Shown here in pieces: positions 12,600 to 25,101 of a DNA stretch of 64,000 nt. Position 1 is the stretch's first letter. Every line of letters begins with the position of its first letter. Source of the DNA: Lycium barbarum. Its lineage: Eukaryota > Streptophyta > Magnoliopsida > Solanales > Solanaceae. The stretch is taken from assembly GCF_019175385.1 (NCBI RefSeq), contig NC_083348.1, forward strand, positions 47,762,950 to 47,826,949, read 5' to 3'. The notes under the pieces were generated by a model, which worked only from the letters and a program-made list of their open reading frames with translations, was not told where the DNA came from and searched no databases. Position numbers and translations under genes: made by a program.

Positions 12600-13737
12600 T
12601 GTTATATCCCGTATTTTGCGTATTCGGATAATTCAAGATAATTGCGGGAAGTTAAGGGCAAGGCTATATTTTTGACCTTGTGTAGCACACAAGTTGGTTA
12701 GAATATTATTGATGTGGAAATATTAAGAAAGACTAGGGGTAAAAAGGGAAATCCGCAAGATAACTCATAGAAAATACGGAGGAAGGTTAAGGGCAAATAT
12801 GGAAATTGGAAAAAAATAATTTTTCATGAATTGCAAGACAAAATACAAAAAAAAGTAGTCTTGCAATAAAAAGCCAAGTGGGCCGTGCAACTTGGAGTGG
12901 GCTTAGGCCCAAATGGAAGTTTAATAAATAAGACCAAAAGGAAGACCAATTCATCATATTTTTTTCATTCTTCATCCTTGAGAACTTTCAAGAAACTTGG
13001 AGAGGAAAGAAGCATAAGGGCCATTCGGCCATGGAGACAAAAATTTGAGCCCTCAATTTTGATCACAAAAAAATTATTTCTTCTAGCTTTCCTACAAATT
13101 GGAAGGTCCTCTATAACATGGAGTAGTTGTTGGAGCAATAAAATCATTCATTTGTGTGAGTTCACAACCCTAGCCAAGCCAAGACGTTGAGTGAAAAAGG
13201 TATGTATTCAATCTTCTTTTACTTGTGTTATGGATGATCTATGCATGTTGTAGTATGTGAAATTGGATGAAATTTATGAAATATGTGGGTGTGTGGTGGT
13301 GGCCGTATAGGGGCTGCCCTAGTAGGGTATGTTGAGATGATTTTACTTAGTATTTCAGTTGTTGTTGTTATGTGTTATGTGATGTAGAATGAAGGTTTGG
13401 TGGCTTGAAATGAATTTGTAATCGTTTGTGGATTATTGACGGAGTTAATGTGATATTAGTATGGTTTCTTATATTGGTATGAATGAATTTGTTAAAGTGT
13501 GGGTTGTTAGATATAATTCGTGAATTTGGAAGCGAGAGATGTGTTTGGAAGATTGTAAGTTGGTTGTTGTGATTGAATTGAATATAATAAAAATGTTGTC
13601 GAATTATGTAAAAGAAGTTACTAACGTTAGAATGTATTTTGAATTGATTGAGGAAGTTGTTAATGTGTAGATTGTTGGTGTAGTTCATGAATTTGGAAGA
13701 ATGAAATGTGTTGTTGTTGTCTTTATTAAGTTTGGAA

Positions 13738-13852
13738 GATTTCGGATTATTGTTGGTAATGTGGCCGAGTGGAATTCTCGGATTATTGTTGATAAATTGG
13801 CCGAGTTGCATTCTCGAATTGTTGTTGATAAAATTGGCCGAGTTAGATTCTT
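13738..13852. repeat. Three 36-37 bp tandem units in E2
   Basis: TTGTTGATAAATTGGCCGAG-type units repeat with GGCCGAG at about 13763, 13799 and 13836. The E3 LTR holds a single copy near 24290-24330, so this is an expansion specific to E2. Confidence 0.7.
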
Positions 13853-14904
13853 GGGGATGGTGTATTTACAGGGGAGATGCTGCCAAAATTCCGGCAGATT
13901 ATAAATGAATTTATTTGAAGGACTAAGACAAGCATATGTCGACGAGTCCAATGATTATGCCAAATCTCTTGAATGTAGACTAGCAAGCTTGGACGAATAA
14001 GCGTAGCTAATTGGACGTGGGACAGGTATGTAAAGCTTACCTTTTCTTTCCTTTGGCATGTCCTAGAGCTAAGTAAGCTATGATATTTATCTTGGGGTAA
14101 CTCTATTCTTGATTCCGAGCTTGTTAATGATTCTTATTCACTCTTTGATGTGAGTATACTTAGTATAGCCGAGCTTATTGTATGATTGAATAACAAGAAA
14201 AGTATAAAGAGTTCTGTAAGTGCTAATGTCCCTAACTTTCGTAGACAGTCTTGGATTGCTTTAAAACCTTCGTAGAGGTTTCTATAATGAATAACGTCCT
14301 AACTTTCATATGCTAACTTGGATTGTTTTGGAAACGTAGCGTGACGATACCCATAATGAATCCATTCCTAGATGTAGGATATCCTGAGTTCTTTGACCTC
14401 TTAAGCCCGAAAGGGCATTCTCAAGTTGTGCGATTTCATAATGTTGTCTAAATCCCGAAGGGGACGTTCATAAGGTCTTTCTCTTAACTATAAATTTTAC
14501 ATTTAACTTTGTGAGTATCGAAGGAGACAAATGAAAAGGGTTTGATTGCATACATGACGTCCATAATAGTTTTTGTTTTCTAGATGATTTCATGACGCGA
14601 CTGAGCGTGCTATATAACGTATGGCCTCGGCTTAAGTCTGAGTGTGCTATGGCCTCAGCTTATGTCTGAGCGTGCTGTATAACATACGGCCTCAGTTTAC
14701 GTTATGCCAATTGAGTTGTGCATATGGTTTCACTAATAATTTCGAGGAAATTAGTTTTATACTAAAGGAAACATAAAGTTAGATTTGAATAATGTCCATA
14801 ACTTTCTTATGCTAATTCGGATTGACTTGAAACGTGTTTATGATTTTACTAATGATTTCGAGAAAACTAGTTTTATACTAAAGGAAATATAAAGTTTGAT
14901 TTCC

Positions 14905-15040
14905 AAAACCACTCCGAAGGGGGTGCGAGATTTTACTATTTAGACTTTCAAAACCACTCCAAGGGGGTGCGAGATTTTACTAATTAATTTTTCAAAACCA
15001 CTCCGAACGGGGTACGAGGTTTTACTATTTCATTCCATTT
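14905..15040. repeat. Three ~48-bp tandem units in E2
   Basis: Units starting CAAAACCACTCC and containing GGGGTRCGAGRTTTTACTA repeat three times. They follow a weaker repeat of CTGAGCGTGCTATATAAC-like units at 14600-14700. Confidence 0.7.
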
Positions 15041-15064
15041 ACGACATGTTTACATTTCATGTCA

Positions 15065-15510
15065 TCATTATTATTATTATGCCCGAAGGGGCCAGGATCA
15101 TTATTATTATGTCGGGACCGGCATGCCCGAAGGGCCAGGGTAGTATTATGTCGGAACCGGCATGCCCGAAGGGGCCATCATTATTATTATGCCAGAAGCG
15201 GCATGCCCGAAGGGGCCATCATTATTATTATGCCGGAAGCGGCACACCCGAAGGGGCCACCATCATTATTATTATGCCGGAAGCGGCATGCCCGAAGGGG
15301 CCGTCATTATTATTATGTCGCAAGTGGCATGCCCGAAGGGGCCAGGACTATTATCATTATGTCACGAGCGGCATGCCCGAAGGGGCCATTATCATTATTA
15401 TGCCGGACGCGGCATGCCCGAAGGGGCCATCGTTGTTATTAAGCCGGAAGCGGCTGCTCGAAGGGGCCATCATTACTATGTCGGAAGCGGCCGTCCGAAG
15501 GGACTATTTT
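15065..15510. repeat. 41-bp minisatellite, about 11 copies
   Basis: GCATGCCCGAAGGGGCC, then an ATT-rich stretch, then GCCGGAAGCG forms a unit of modal length 41. CGAAGGG recurs at about 15084, 15129, 15167, 15208, 15249, 15293, 15334, 15378, 15419, 15459 and 15495. Each unit has a GC-rich hairpin-prone half and an ATT half. The period is 2 modulo 3 and the unit lacks stops, so three overlapping frames are open (up to 181 codons). I treat these as by-products, not genes. Confidence 0.9.
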
Positions 15511-15718
15511 GTTAGCATGTTGGAAGCAGTAGGTGTGTTAGATTGCATCATCTACTTAAAGAATGTGCGCTCACTTGCATTATTTACTTGAGGAATGTTT
15601 TGAGACCTCGTGTATATATTTATGCTCCTTCCAGCGAAGGCTGCAGGTATTGAGTTTGACTGTGATTTCTTCTCTCTTAAATTAAGCTATGGTTATGATT
15701 TGTTACTGCTTTACATAT

Positions 15719-15776
15719 TCAGTACATATTCCTTACTGACCCCCTTTCTTCGGGGGCTGCATTTCATGCCACGCAG
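15719..15776 (+). other. Three-hairpin LTR module, E2 copy
   Basis: Hairpin 1: TCAGTAC, loop ATATTCC, TTACTGA (six of seven pairs, one decayed). Hairpin 2: CCCCC, loop TTTCTTC, GGGGG. Hairpin 3: CTGCAT, loop TTCATGCC, ACGCAG (five of six pairs). The module ends 402 bases before the LTR end. The same series occurs in the E3, E4, E5 and E6 LTRs. Confidence 0.75.
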
Positions 15777-16239
15777 GTACACCCAGATGAGTAGAAGACT
15801 TTGCTAAAGGTGTTCCAGCGGGATTGGCGAGCTCTATCTCAGTTCGGAGTATTGCCGAGTCAAGTACTTTTGTTATGGAATTTTGTATATGTTAGAGACT
15901 TTGCAGACAGTGTCCTGTGGATAGGGCGTTGAGAAGTGCGAATCATTTATAGGTGTTAAAAGAGTATGTATTTTCAGATGACTTCAGTTGATTTGAAGTA
16001 CGTAATTAATTGAAAGTTTTTCATAATCTGTATAAAGATAATGACTTCTATTTGGAAAAGTTTCATGTTTTAAATGTTTTTGAAATGACAGGTTTTGGTA
16101 AAGCGAATGTTTAAGGGTTTGCTCGACTCTGAAGAGAGTCAGGTGCCCATCATGCCCTATCAAGGTTAGGGTGTGACAGCTGGCACCAATTACTCGATCA
16201 AAAGGTGTCGCAGCGTCCTTAAACCCTTAAGAAGAAAAC

Positions 16240-18164
16240 ATGCCTGAAACTCCGCCACCGAACACAGCTGATTTAGTCGAGGGTACCCTAACAGCTAACA
16301 TAGCTGGAATGCCTTTAGAAGAGGTTGTTAGCCTACTAATGAGGCAATTAGCTGAAGCTAGAGAAGAAGCGGCCCACCTGAGGGCCCAAAGGAAACTGCT
16401 ACTAATGCTGAGGCTAGAAGACCTCCACCCATTTTCCCAAATTTGGACCTACCAATTCCTGACTATTCCTACAAACCCAGATTGGGGCTACTTTTCAAAC
16501 TCCACTGCGCCAAAACACCACCCACGTACGGAATTCCTCCCACCAAACCCCAGCTTTTCAAACACCTGCTCACCCTATAAACACAAATGTTTATCAAGCC
16601 CCTCGAGTAATGGGAGCTGTTGTGATCCATCCCATACAATCAAATGTCACTTTTCAAGACCATGTTAGCCATATTGACTCTTCGCCAGAACTGAAGAACA
16701 TGGAAATGTTCTTTGAAGCAAGAATAGACAAGATCGAGAAAGAAATGGGGAAGAAAATTGCTGAACTAGAACATGGCTCTAAAAAGAAAGAAGGTCTGAG
16801 ATACTCTGATTTGTTCATACATCCAGACCTGGGTCTACCAGAAGGCTTCAAAATTTCCAAATTTGATCACTTTAATGGGTCGGGAAATCCTAGAGCCCAC
16901 TTGAGGGCTTATTGCAACCAATTGATTGGAAATGGTAGAAATGAAGCTTTGCTCACGAGGTTGTTTAGCCGAAGTCTGTCAGGAACAGCCATGGAATGGT
17001 TTATCTCACAAGACATCAGTCGATGGAAGACATGGGAAGAGATGGCAAGTTCATTCATGGAAAGATTCCGCTTCAATTTGGAAAATGTGCCTGATCGCTT
17101 CTCATTGGAGAAAATTCATCGAAAATTGACTGAAACCTACAGAGAATATGCTAGTCGCTGGAGAGTCGAAGCGGTGCGTGTCCAACCACCTATGACTGAA
17201 GCCGAGCTTTTAGCTGCATTCATACGGTACCAAGAAGCTGATTGTTTTGACAAAATGATAACTATGAAAAGGAGTTCCTTTGCAGATTTAGTCGCCGTTG
17301 GGGAAGATATCGAAGATGGCCTCAAGACTGGCAGGATTGTTAGTGTACTAAACAGATCAGGTGCGTCTGGCGCCGCAGGTGGCAAAAAGAAGAGAGAAGA
17401 TATAGCCTATATTTCTAAAACTACTAGCCCAAAAAGCTGAGGAAAGGAGGTAACCCACAAAAGTCAAGATAACTACCAATCACCTCCACCAACCAACTAT
17501 ATATAACCACTTCATCTTAATATAGCCCAATGTTTGTGTGCTACGCACAACCTGGCTACCAAGCTCCACAAACAAATTATCAAATACCAACACCTAGCAA
17601 CTGTGCTCCATGACCAAATTATCAAATGCCAGCACCCAATAACCAAGCTCTACAGAACCAGACTTTCCAAAACCAGCCTTCGCCAGCAAAGTATGAGGCA
17701 CCCTGAAAGAAACCTATGAGAGCATTCACTCCTTTGCCAAAATCAAGGACTAGTTTATTTACCAAGCTAAGAGATGCCGGGCGAATGAACGCTATTCCAC
17801 CAAAACCTGCTACTCCCACGGATCGATAGTACAAGCCGAATTTCACTTGTGCCTACCATTCTAACCAAGTTGGCCATGCCACCGAATATTGCATAAACCT
17901 AAGGCACAAACTACAAGATATGATTGACAATCATGAGCTTATCCTGGAACCAACACCTCCAAATGTGGACACAAATCCCCTCCCGAAACATGGAGGGAAT
18001 CTAATTCACATGATAGAAAGAGGTGATGAATGGGAAGAGAGCCCTGCGATAATTCATCCAGATATTGAAGGGTTAGAAACCAACGTTGCCTCGTTGTCTT
18101 TATAAGAGCCAAAAGAAGTGTTAAGACCTTTGATAAAGAAATCTAAGACATCTGCTGTAGCCAA
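16240..18164 (+). pseudogene. E1 Gag, decayed
   Basis: Capsid/nucleocapsid precursor that would form the virus-like particle of E1. The start ATG at 16240 (MPETPPPNTADL) is followed by a frameshift near 16400. The central 276-codon open frame at 16610-17440 contains the gag fold pattern (SRWKTWEEMASSFMERF at about residue 135). A proline/glutamine-rich linker with several stops comes next, then FTPLPKSRTSLFTKLRDAG and the zinc-binding-like CAYHSNQVGHATEYC at about 17848. The sequence ends in a segment reading TNPLPKHGGNLIHMIE, familiar from Solanaceae Tat/Ogre gag-pro. E3 is inserted at 18165; the frame resumes at 25805. Frameshifts and stops make it inactive. Confidence 0.85.
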
Positions 18165-18440
18165 TGTTATATCCCGCATTTTGTACATTTGGATATTTCA
18201 AGATAGTCGCGATAAGTTAAGGGCAAGTCTATTATTTTCCTTCCGATTTTATTTTAATACACAAGTTGTTTATTAATGGTATGGAAATATTGAGAAAGGC
18301 TAGGGGAAAAAAGGGAAAAATAATTCAAGAAGGTTCATGACAATAGCATCCATGGCCGTGTGGCTCAATTTTCTTCTAGCATTTCAACCAATTGGAGGCC
18401 CTTACTAGCCCATCATGCCTTTCAAGATTAGGGTGTGACA
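18165..18440 (+). mobile_element. E3 5' LTR, internally deleted
   Basis: Matches the 3' LTR from its start to GTGTGGCTCAA (as at 23450). It then jumps to TTTTCTTCTAGCATTTCAAC (as at 23669) and again from CCCTTACTA to CCCATCATGCC (as at 25767). Two deletions therefore removed about 2.3 kb, including the whole hairpin module and repeats. Confidence 0.85.
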
Positions 18441-18443
18441 AAT

Positions 18444-18455
18444 TGATATCAGAAC
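18444..18455 (+). other. E3 primer binding site
   Basis: TGATATCAGAAC lies three bases after the LTR and differs at two positions from the initiator-methionine-type site TGGTATCAGAGC. Both differences are G to A. Confidence 0.75.
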
Positions 18456-19573
18456 AGTTTGTCCTAGGGGTTGTCTGCAAAATCGTGTCCGGTAGAGTCT
18501 TGTTTATGGGTGTGAAGACGGCCACACTTATAAACAGGAGGCTTCAGGGCATCTAGGAATCGTTGACCTTTTTTCTGTCTTAGATCGTGCGATTGAGCCA
18601 AGACATAGGAAATGAGATTCCTTGCACTAACCTTTGATCTCAACATAAGTACAGTATCGACGGGAGAAGCTGAGTGACGATATGGGAAGTCACAGAGGTA
18701 AGTTCTGATATTTTTGTTCGTATACCTGAAATTGGGAGCCCTGGGTGGCTGGGGTATGTCGTATATATATATGCCCTGTGAGGCATTGCTGGTAATTGCT
18801 GCATGCAGGTTTTGGATAGTAAGAATTGTAAAGAAGACTTTTCCAGAATTTTTCAAAATCAGGCCATTTAGTTTGGTACACCTAACAGGAAGAAGCATGG
18901 AAAGGAAATATCGTAAATAGACAATAAGTGGGATGCGTTGTTTTAGTAGGAGCAAGGTCTGTTGGGGGATTCAGGGAAAGTCGACAATGAGTTCTGCTGT
19001 AGATTATTATATAAGAGTGGCGAGCGGAAGTCCAAAGTGGTGGATAATCGAGTATTTATAAGTAACGGCGACGAATGTGTGTTCGCTACCATCGGGAATC
19101 TAGAAATCTAGGATGAAAGGTAGTCATACACATAGGTGAAAAGTGAATATTGAGGATTGAAAAGGTTAAAATAGTAATTGTTAAAGGAGGGAGATGTGTT
19201 ACAAGAATGTTTTGGAAACTGTTAAGACTTCAACTTGTTCCAGATTATGCGGTGAAGGTCATGCGATTATATCAGCATCAATGCACCGGATTTCATCGGT
19301 GTTTCAAGGTTAAGTGTGCTAAGGTGAGAGAAATCTTGGGATGGGTGACCCCCTGGGAAGTGTACTAAAAGTCCTATAGATTTAGACATAAGAGGCAAAT
19401 GAGAAGCTAGAGTAGCCTAAGGGAAATAAGAGTATACGGAATGGTTGGAAACCTTAAGAGGTTGCGTAAGACGAGGCAGACTAGACCGGTGAAGAGAAAG
19501 AAAGTGCATCACAACTCTGGAATTAGGATGAGTTTGAATAGCGTTTAGAAATATTATGTAGGCGAGATGGTAG

Positions 19574-19631
<58 letters not shown>

Positions 19632-22320
19632 TGCGTATGATATCCCATATGTGATTGTATCAATGGGTATGGGTACCCCAGCAACCGGCGTAGTGGTATA
19701 TTGAAGGCATTGATCGAACAGGGTGATAAAGTTCAAGTGACAAAAGATATGGTACAAATGTTACAAAGTAAGCTGATGTTACTTTCACTACAGGTTAAGC
19801 TTAGAAAGTTTTAATACAATGATATTTGGAAAAGAAAGAAAGTGAGTATATGGAACCTAAGAAGGTCAAATGTCGGAAAAAGGTGAAAAGTAAGAAACCT
19901 CAGTGAGTGAAGCCTCCGAGAGGGACGACGGGCAAAGCACGAGACTTTTTGAAAAAAAAATTCGAAAGTGGGCATGTGAAAGGGATAAATGTGTAGCCAT
20001 ATTGACATGGTTGCCTCGGACATGGAGAAGCCCTCCAGAAAGATGACTTAAGAATAGAATGGATTTGCGCGTTTAAAGGAATATTTCACGAACTTCAGAG
20101 CTGATACTACAAATAACAAGAGAAGAAAGGTGCTCGAGGAGGAAGAAACCTAAGGAAGGTTAAGGATGAAAGTAGGAAAGGTATACTAATGGCTTGGTCG
20201 AAGGAAGAGGAGAGCATTTAGGCGTAGAGTAACTGGAAATCTTTAACCATGAGAGTAAGAAGGATAATTTAACGAATTAGCGGTAGGAAACCGATTACTC
20301 ACCGAGATAAGAACAAAGATGATGAGTCGACACGATTGATTAGAAAACTAGTGGCATAGAATGAAAATTCATGTGAAGACCGAGGGATTTTATCTTAGAG
20401 GAAATGGAATGAAATGCAAGGAACGAGGATAGAAATAAAGGTTCGATGAGCGAGGACAGAGAGAGTGTAAACGGTAAGAATTCTGTGCCAAGAGAAAAAG
20501 TAGCAGGACGCTCGAAAAACATGGATGCACAGCTGCAACACAAACGTGTAGTTAAGAAGAATTACGAGTAAGTGAGCTAAATGGGCGAAAGGACTAATAG
20601 TGGATGGAAGGGTATGGAAATGTTGACAAAATGATGATATAGACATAAATTGAAGGAGAACTCAAGATAAGAAGAATTCTAGATATGTCATAAGCAAAAT
20701 CTGGAATAGAAAGACAAGGAGTAAGGTATAATCGAAGACTTCATAAAGGATGTGGTGAATCTCGGTGTCCCCATTAACTTGTAGGTCCGGAAAACCGTTA
20801 GTCATAAAAGGACAGAGGTGTGAAAAGACGAAAGAAGAGGCATCGGAATTGGATACCCTTATGAGTATTCCAATTGAACACAAGAGTGTGACTACCAAAA
20901 AGGATAAATAAGGCAGACCATACGATGACGGAACCCCGGCCTTAAGAAGATAGTGAAGGGCGGTAGATAATTATCGAAGACGATGAGTACTCGAAGACTA
21001 TTGGCGTATAAGGATCTCCTTAATAAGGGGGGAAGAACATATTATATTAGACTTAAAAGGAATCGCGACATTTTCAAGCTCAGAAGAGGAAATTTATTAG
21101 CTCGGGGCTAGAGTTCAAAACATATCGGCACATCAGGAGGATACCTGAAAGAAGTAAAAACGAATTGACAATGAGTGTACCATGAGGCAGACATAAGGGG
21201 AAAGTATGGAAGACACCTTAAGAGAATGTCCCATGCCGACATGAGCTACGATATTTCTAGATCATGGGTTGAATCCCCCGTATCGACCAAAATTGCGCAG
21301 TACCTAAGTATGCAGCGACGTGTTCTAAAGGGTAATAAAGAGAGAAAGAAAAGGCTACAAGCTAAGTTCACAAAGGATAATGGAGAGGATGACAAAATTC
21401 AAAGGATATTTCGGATGGCAATGACTATTATAACGAAAGTCCCAACGATTGGTAGTCTGGAAACTTTTTAAGGAAAGAAAGAACACAGCTCCTATGAATG
21501 GAAATAAAAGAGTCCACCGGATATTAAAAAAAATAATAGTTCATGGGACCATTAATTATACTGAACATGAGAGTATACGCTATGGAATTATATGAACCAT
21601 CGATGTGAAGCTATGCCCAATTATATTTGTAAGAAGTCCACACCGGAGAGCGAATAGGGAATAACGATTGACGAAACGATCGCCAAAACAAAGAAATCAA
21701 AGACAAGTATACTGGTGTCGAGAGGTGTGAGGGAAGGAAGTAAGGAAAAAGTTGCAACAAGAGCTCAAAGATGTTGCGAGCTAAGGAATTAATTGAACTC
21801 GGATCATAAGTTTCCATAAGTGTGACTGGACTACGAAGGACAATAAATGGCGAAGAAACATTACGTATATACGTTTTTGGATATTGATATAACTGTCCTT
21901 GGAAAGGAACATAACCATTATGCTCATTATCTCCATGATTGGACAAATATTTAGAATGTAAGATTAAGAGGGATAGTGACAAGATGTGAGGACTAATGAA
22001 CCTGATCAATGCACTACAAGGAGTCAGTATGAGGTATAGCCAAGACCAACAGGTATAAAAAGGATAGCCCGAGATGGTACCAAAGAGATAAACACAAAGA
22101 GTATGCCGTATATAAGCAAGGTAATTGCCCACTAGCAAGGAAACAAGGAGCGAGAAAAAAAAAGAATACTTAAAGGCCGATGAATATTTATAGCACGATA
22201 AGTCAAGACTATAATAATGGAGACATCTGAGATCAAGATGCTAGTTAATTTCCGACCATGTACATGAGGACGAAGAAGTGGAAGAAACGGACTGGAAGCA
22301 ATGAAAGAGTTAAGCAAGGA
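18456..22320 (+). other. E3 interior of unknown origin, purine-rich
   Basis: The first 500 bases look like a gypsy leader. The following 3.3 kb is strongly A/G-biased on the + strand (for example runs such as GAAGAAAGGTGCTCGAGGAG near 20125). It is full of stops and shows no gag, protease, RT or RNase H pattern. The longest open frame (21175-21471, 98 codons, basic, no known motif) is not supported as a gene. A TA microsatellite sits at 19578-19628. The segment may be a replaced or captured sequence in a non-autonomous element, or pol decayed beyond recognition. Confidence 0.5.
19578..19628. repeat. (TA)n microsatellite
   Basis: About 25 TA units inside E3. Short open frames across it are artefacts. 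Confidence 0.95.
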
Positions 22321-23100
22321 TGTTACACCCGCAGTCTGACGAACAGGCCGAGCATACTATTCAGACGCTAGAAGATATGCTGTGGGCCTGTGTTACTAAC
22401 TTCAAGGGTAGCTGGGATGATCATTTACCACTTATTGAGTTTTCTTATAATAATAGTTACCATTCTGGCATCTAGATGGCGCTGTATGAGGCCCTGTATG
22501 GCAGGAAGTGCAGGTCACCGATCGGTTGGTTCGATGTTGGCGAAACTAAGTTAATCGGCCCAGATATAATTCAGCAGGCAGTTAATAAAGTGAAACTCAT
22601 TCAGGAACGGTTACTGGCAGCCCAGAGTCGGCAGAAATCATATGCCAATAATCGACGTCGACATTTAGAGTTCCAGGTTGGCGATTGGGTATTTCTGAAA
22701 GTGTCACCCATGAAGGGTATAATGAGATTCGGCAGGAAGGGAAAGCTCAGTCCAAGGTATATTGGACCTTATCAAATTGCCCGTAGGGTTGGCAAGGTCC
22801 CCTATGAATTAGAGTTACCACCTAATTTAGAAGCAGTGCATCCAGTCTTCCACATGACCATGTTTCGTAAATACATTGGGGACCCTTCCATAGTGTTTCC
22901 CCTAAGTGATATCCTGGTGACAGAGAAACTATCCTACGAGGAACAACCTATAGCCGTATTGGATCGTCAGGTGAGGAGGTTACGTACCACAGACGTGGCG
23001 TCTGTTAGGGTATTGTGGCGAAACACTAACAGATAGGAGATGACCTGGGAAGCCGAAGAAGAGATGAAGAAGAAATATCCCTACTTATTTCCTGTGCCCA
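22321..23100 (+). pseudogene. E3 integrase C-terminus with chromodomain
   Basis: The segment starts within the integrase core near the catalytic glutamate ([19 protein letters not shown]). It continues through the GPY/F-type region (GKLSPRYIGPYQIARRVG) and ends with a chromodomain-like tail (AVLDRQVRRLRTTDVASVRV, then a stop, then EMTWEAEEEMKKKYPYLF). The domain directs insertion of chromoviruses towards modified histones in characterised members. In-frame stops occur at about 22473 (TAG) and 23034 (TAG), leaving one open stretch of 186 codons. The upstream part of integrase, including both catalytic aspartates, is missing, so the gene is truncated at its 5' end. Confidence 0.9.
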
Positions 23101-23230
23101 CAGGTAATTTAAATTTCTAAAGTGGTTATGTTGATTGATGAATAAGTTGTATGTGATAGCTATAAAAGGGATCTCGCCGAAGTGCTATAAGACCTCATAA
23201 GACCAGTTCAACATTCGAGGATGAATGTTT

Positions 23231-23245
23231 TAAAGGGGGGGAGGA
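23231..23245 (+). other. E3 polypurine tract
   Basis: TAAAGGGGGGGAGGA directly precedes the 3' LTR, as required for plus-strand priming. Confidence 0.9.
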
Positions 23246-24939
23246 TGTTATATCCCGCATTTTGTACATTCGGATATTTCAAGATAGTTACGATAAGTTA
23301 AGGGCAAGGCTATTATTTTCCTTCCGATTTTATTTTAATACACAAGTTGTTTATTAATGGTATGGAAATATTGAGAAAGGCTAGGGGAAAAAAGGCAAAA
23401 AAAAATTCAAGAAGGTTCATGACAATAGCCACCATGGCCGTGTGGCTCAAGTGGGACCCACCCATGGCTTGGCCAATTAACTCAAGCCATGAGTGGGGTC
23501 ATGTGTCCACTTCATATTTGTAGGAGCAAGTATATATATAGATAGAGATGACCAAAGCAAGACATATTCTTCATCTTTACAATTCAAGAAACTTCAAGAA
23601 AAAAAATATAGTAGTATTCGGCCATGGCTAGAAAAATTTGATGCCTTGGAGTGGATCAAGAAAAATAATTTTCTTCTAGCATTTCAACCAATTGGAAGAC
23701 CCTTATTAACGTGGAGTAGTTGTTGGAGCAAGCAAAGCATTCATTTGTGCAATTTGCAAGCCCTAGCCAAGTTGAGAAGTTAAAGGATAAAGGTAAGAAT
23801 TAATCTCCTTTTCTATGTGGTAGGGATGGTTTGTGAGTGTTGTAGTATGTACAAATGGATGAAATTCATGAAATATGTGTGTGTTGGTTGTGGCCGAATA
23901 GGGGCTATGTTGGTAAGGTGTGATGAATTGATTTTATTTAGTATTTATGGTTGTTGTTGTTGTGGATTCCCTGATGAAAATGAAGGTTTGATGGCTTGAA
24001 ATGAAGTTGTAATCGTTGTGGATTGTTGTAGAAGTTAAAGTGATGCTAGCATGGTTTCTTATATTTGTATGAATGATGTTGTTAGCATGTGGTTGTTGGT
24101 GTAATTCATGAACTTGGAAGCGAGGAATGTGTCGTTGTTGTTCTTATTGATTTTGGAAGATTGTAAGTTGGGTTGTTGTGGTTAAATTGGATGTAAATGA
24201 AATGCCGTCGAATTATGTAGAAAGAGTTGCTAACGTTGGAATGCATTTCGAATCAATTGTTGAAGTTGTTAATGTGGTTGTTGGTATTGTTGTTGATGAT
24301 TTGGCCGAGTTGAATTCTCGGGGTTGGTTGAATTTGCAGGGGAAATGCTGCCCAAATTTTTGTAGGTAGATTGCTAGCTTGGAATCGGATTCCTAAATAC
24401 CTATAGCTAATGTTTGCTATCTTCTGACGTTGTTGTAGATCTTGGGAAAACCGAGACTTAAATTCAGATTTGCCTAGGAAGCGGAGAAGGTATGTAAGGC
24501 TTACCCTTTCTTTCTTTTGGCATGTCCTAGAGCTAAGTAAGGTATGACACGCACCTTGGGATAACTCTATTCTTTAATTCCGAGCTTGTTTACGATTCTT
24601 ATTCACTACTTTACATGAGCATACTTAATATAGTCGAGCTTATTGTATGATTGAATAACGAGCAAAGCATAAAGAGTTCCTGTCTCTAAAAGGGTTCAAT
24701 AAGGATTAATGTCCCTAACTTTCATAAGAGGTCTCGGATCGCTATGATATGTTCATAAAGGTTTCTGTAATGAATAACGTCCATAACTTTCTTATGCTAA
24801 CTCGGATTGACTCGAAACGTGTTTATGATCCTTCAAGTGTCGATTAGTGTACTTACCTATCGAGTCTTAAAAATTGATTTATTTGCATATAGTTTCTCAC
24901 TACTCTGCTTATGCATGCCTTAATATGTCTTTCACTGAG

Positions 24940-25011
24940 TCCCGGGCCAGGACACGTTCTCGTACTCCACTGCATTGTTCACCGCGTCCCTCACTAGAGG
25001 GCCGGGGCACG

Positions 25012-25101
<90 letters not shown>

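Larger units (their letters stand above)
12600..16178 (+). mobile_element. E2: solo LTR (3,579 bp) of a chromodomain-gypsy family
   Basis: Begins TGTTATATCCCG and ends TTAGGGTGTGACA, the same ends as both LTRs of E3. It is flanked by an exact 5-bp duplication GCTGG (12595-12599 and 16179-16183) with no internal region, so it is a solo LTR left by LTR-LTR recombination. It is a kilobase longer than the intact E3 LTR because of several internal tandem expansions, annotated separately. No gene is carried. Confidence 0.9.

Noticed and set aside
13368..13951. 147-codon and 88-codon minus-strand frames in E2
   Set aside because: Asn/His/Ile-rich translations of the antisense of a GTT-rich LTR segment; parts also shadow the tandem repeat at 13738-13852.
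15065..15510. CRISPR-like array
   Set aside because: The 41-bp unit is a head-to-tail minisatellite with no unique spacers, inside a plant LTR.
15046..15591. Open frames of 181, 127 and 117 codons overlapping on the + strand
   Set aside because: All three are produced by the stop-free 41-bp minisatellite read in successive frames; composition is repetitive and there is no matching coding signal outside the array.
21175..21471. 98-codon basic frame in E3 as a novel gene
   Set aside because: A purine-rich background readily gives Lys/Arg/Glu-rich open frames; no start context, partner or motif supports it.
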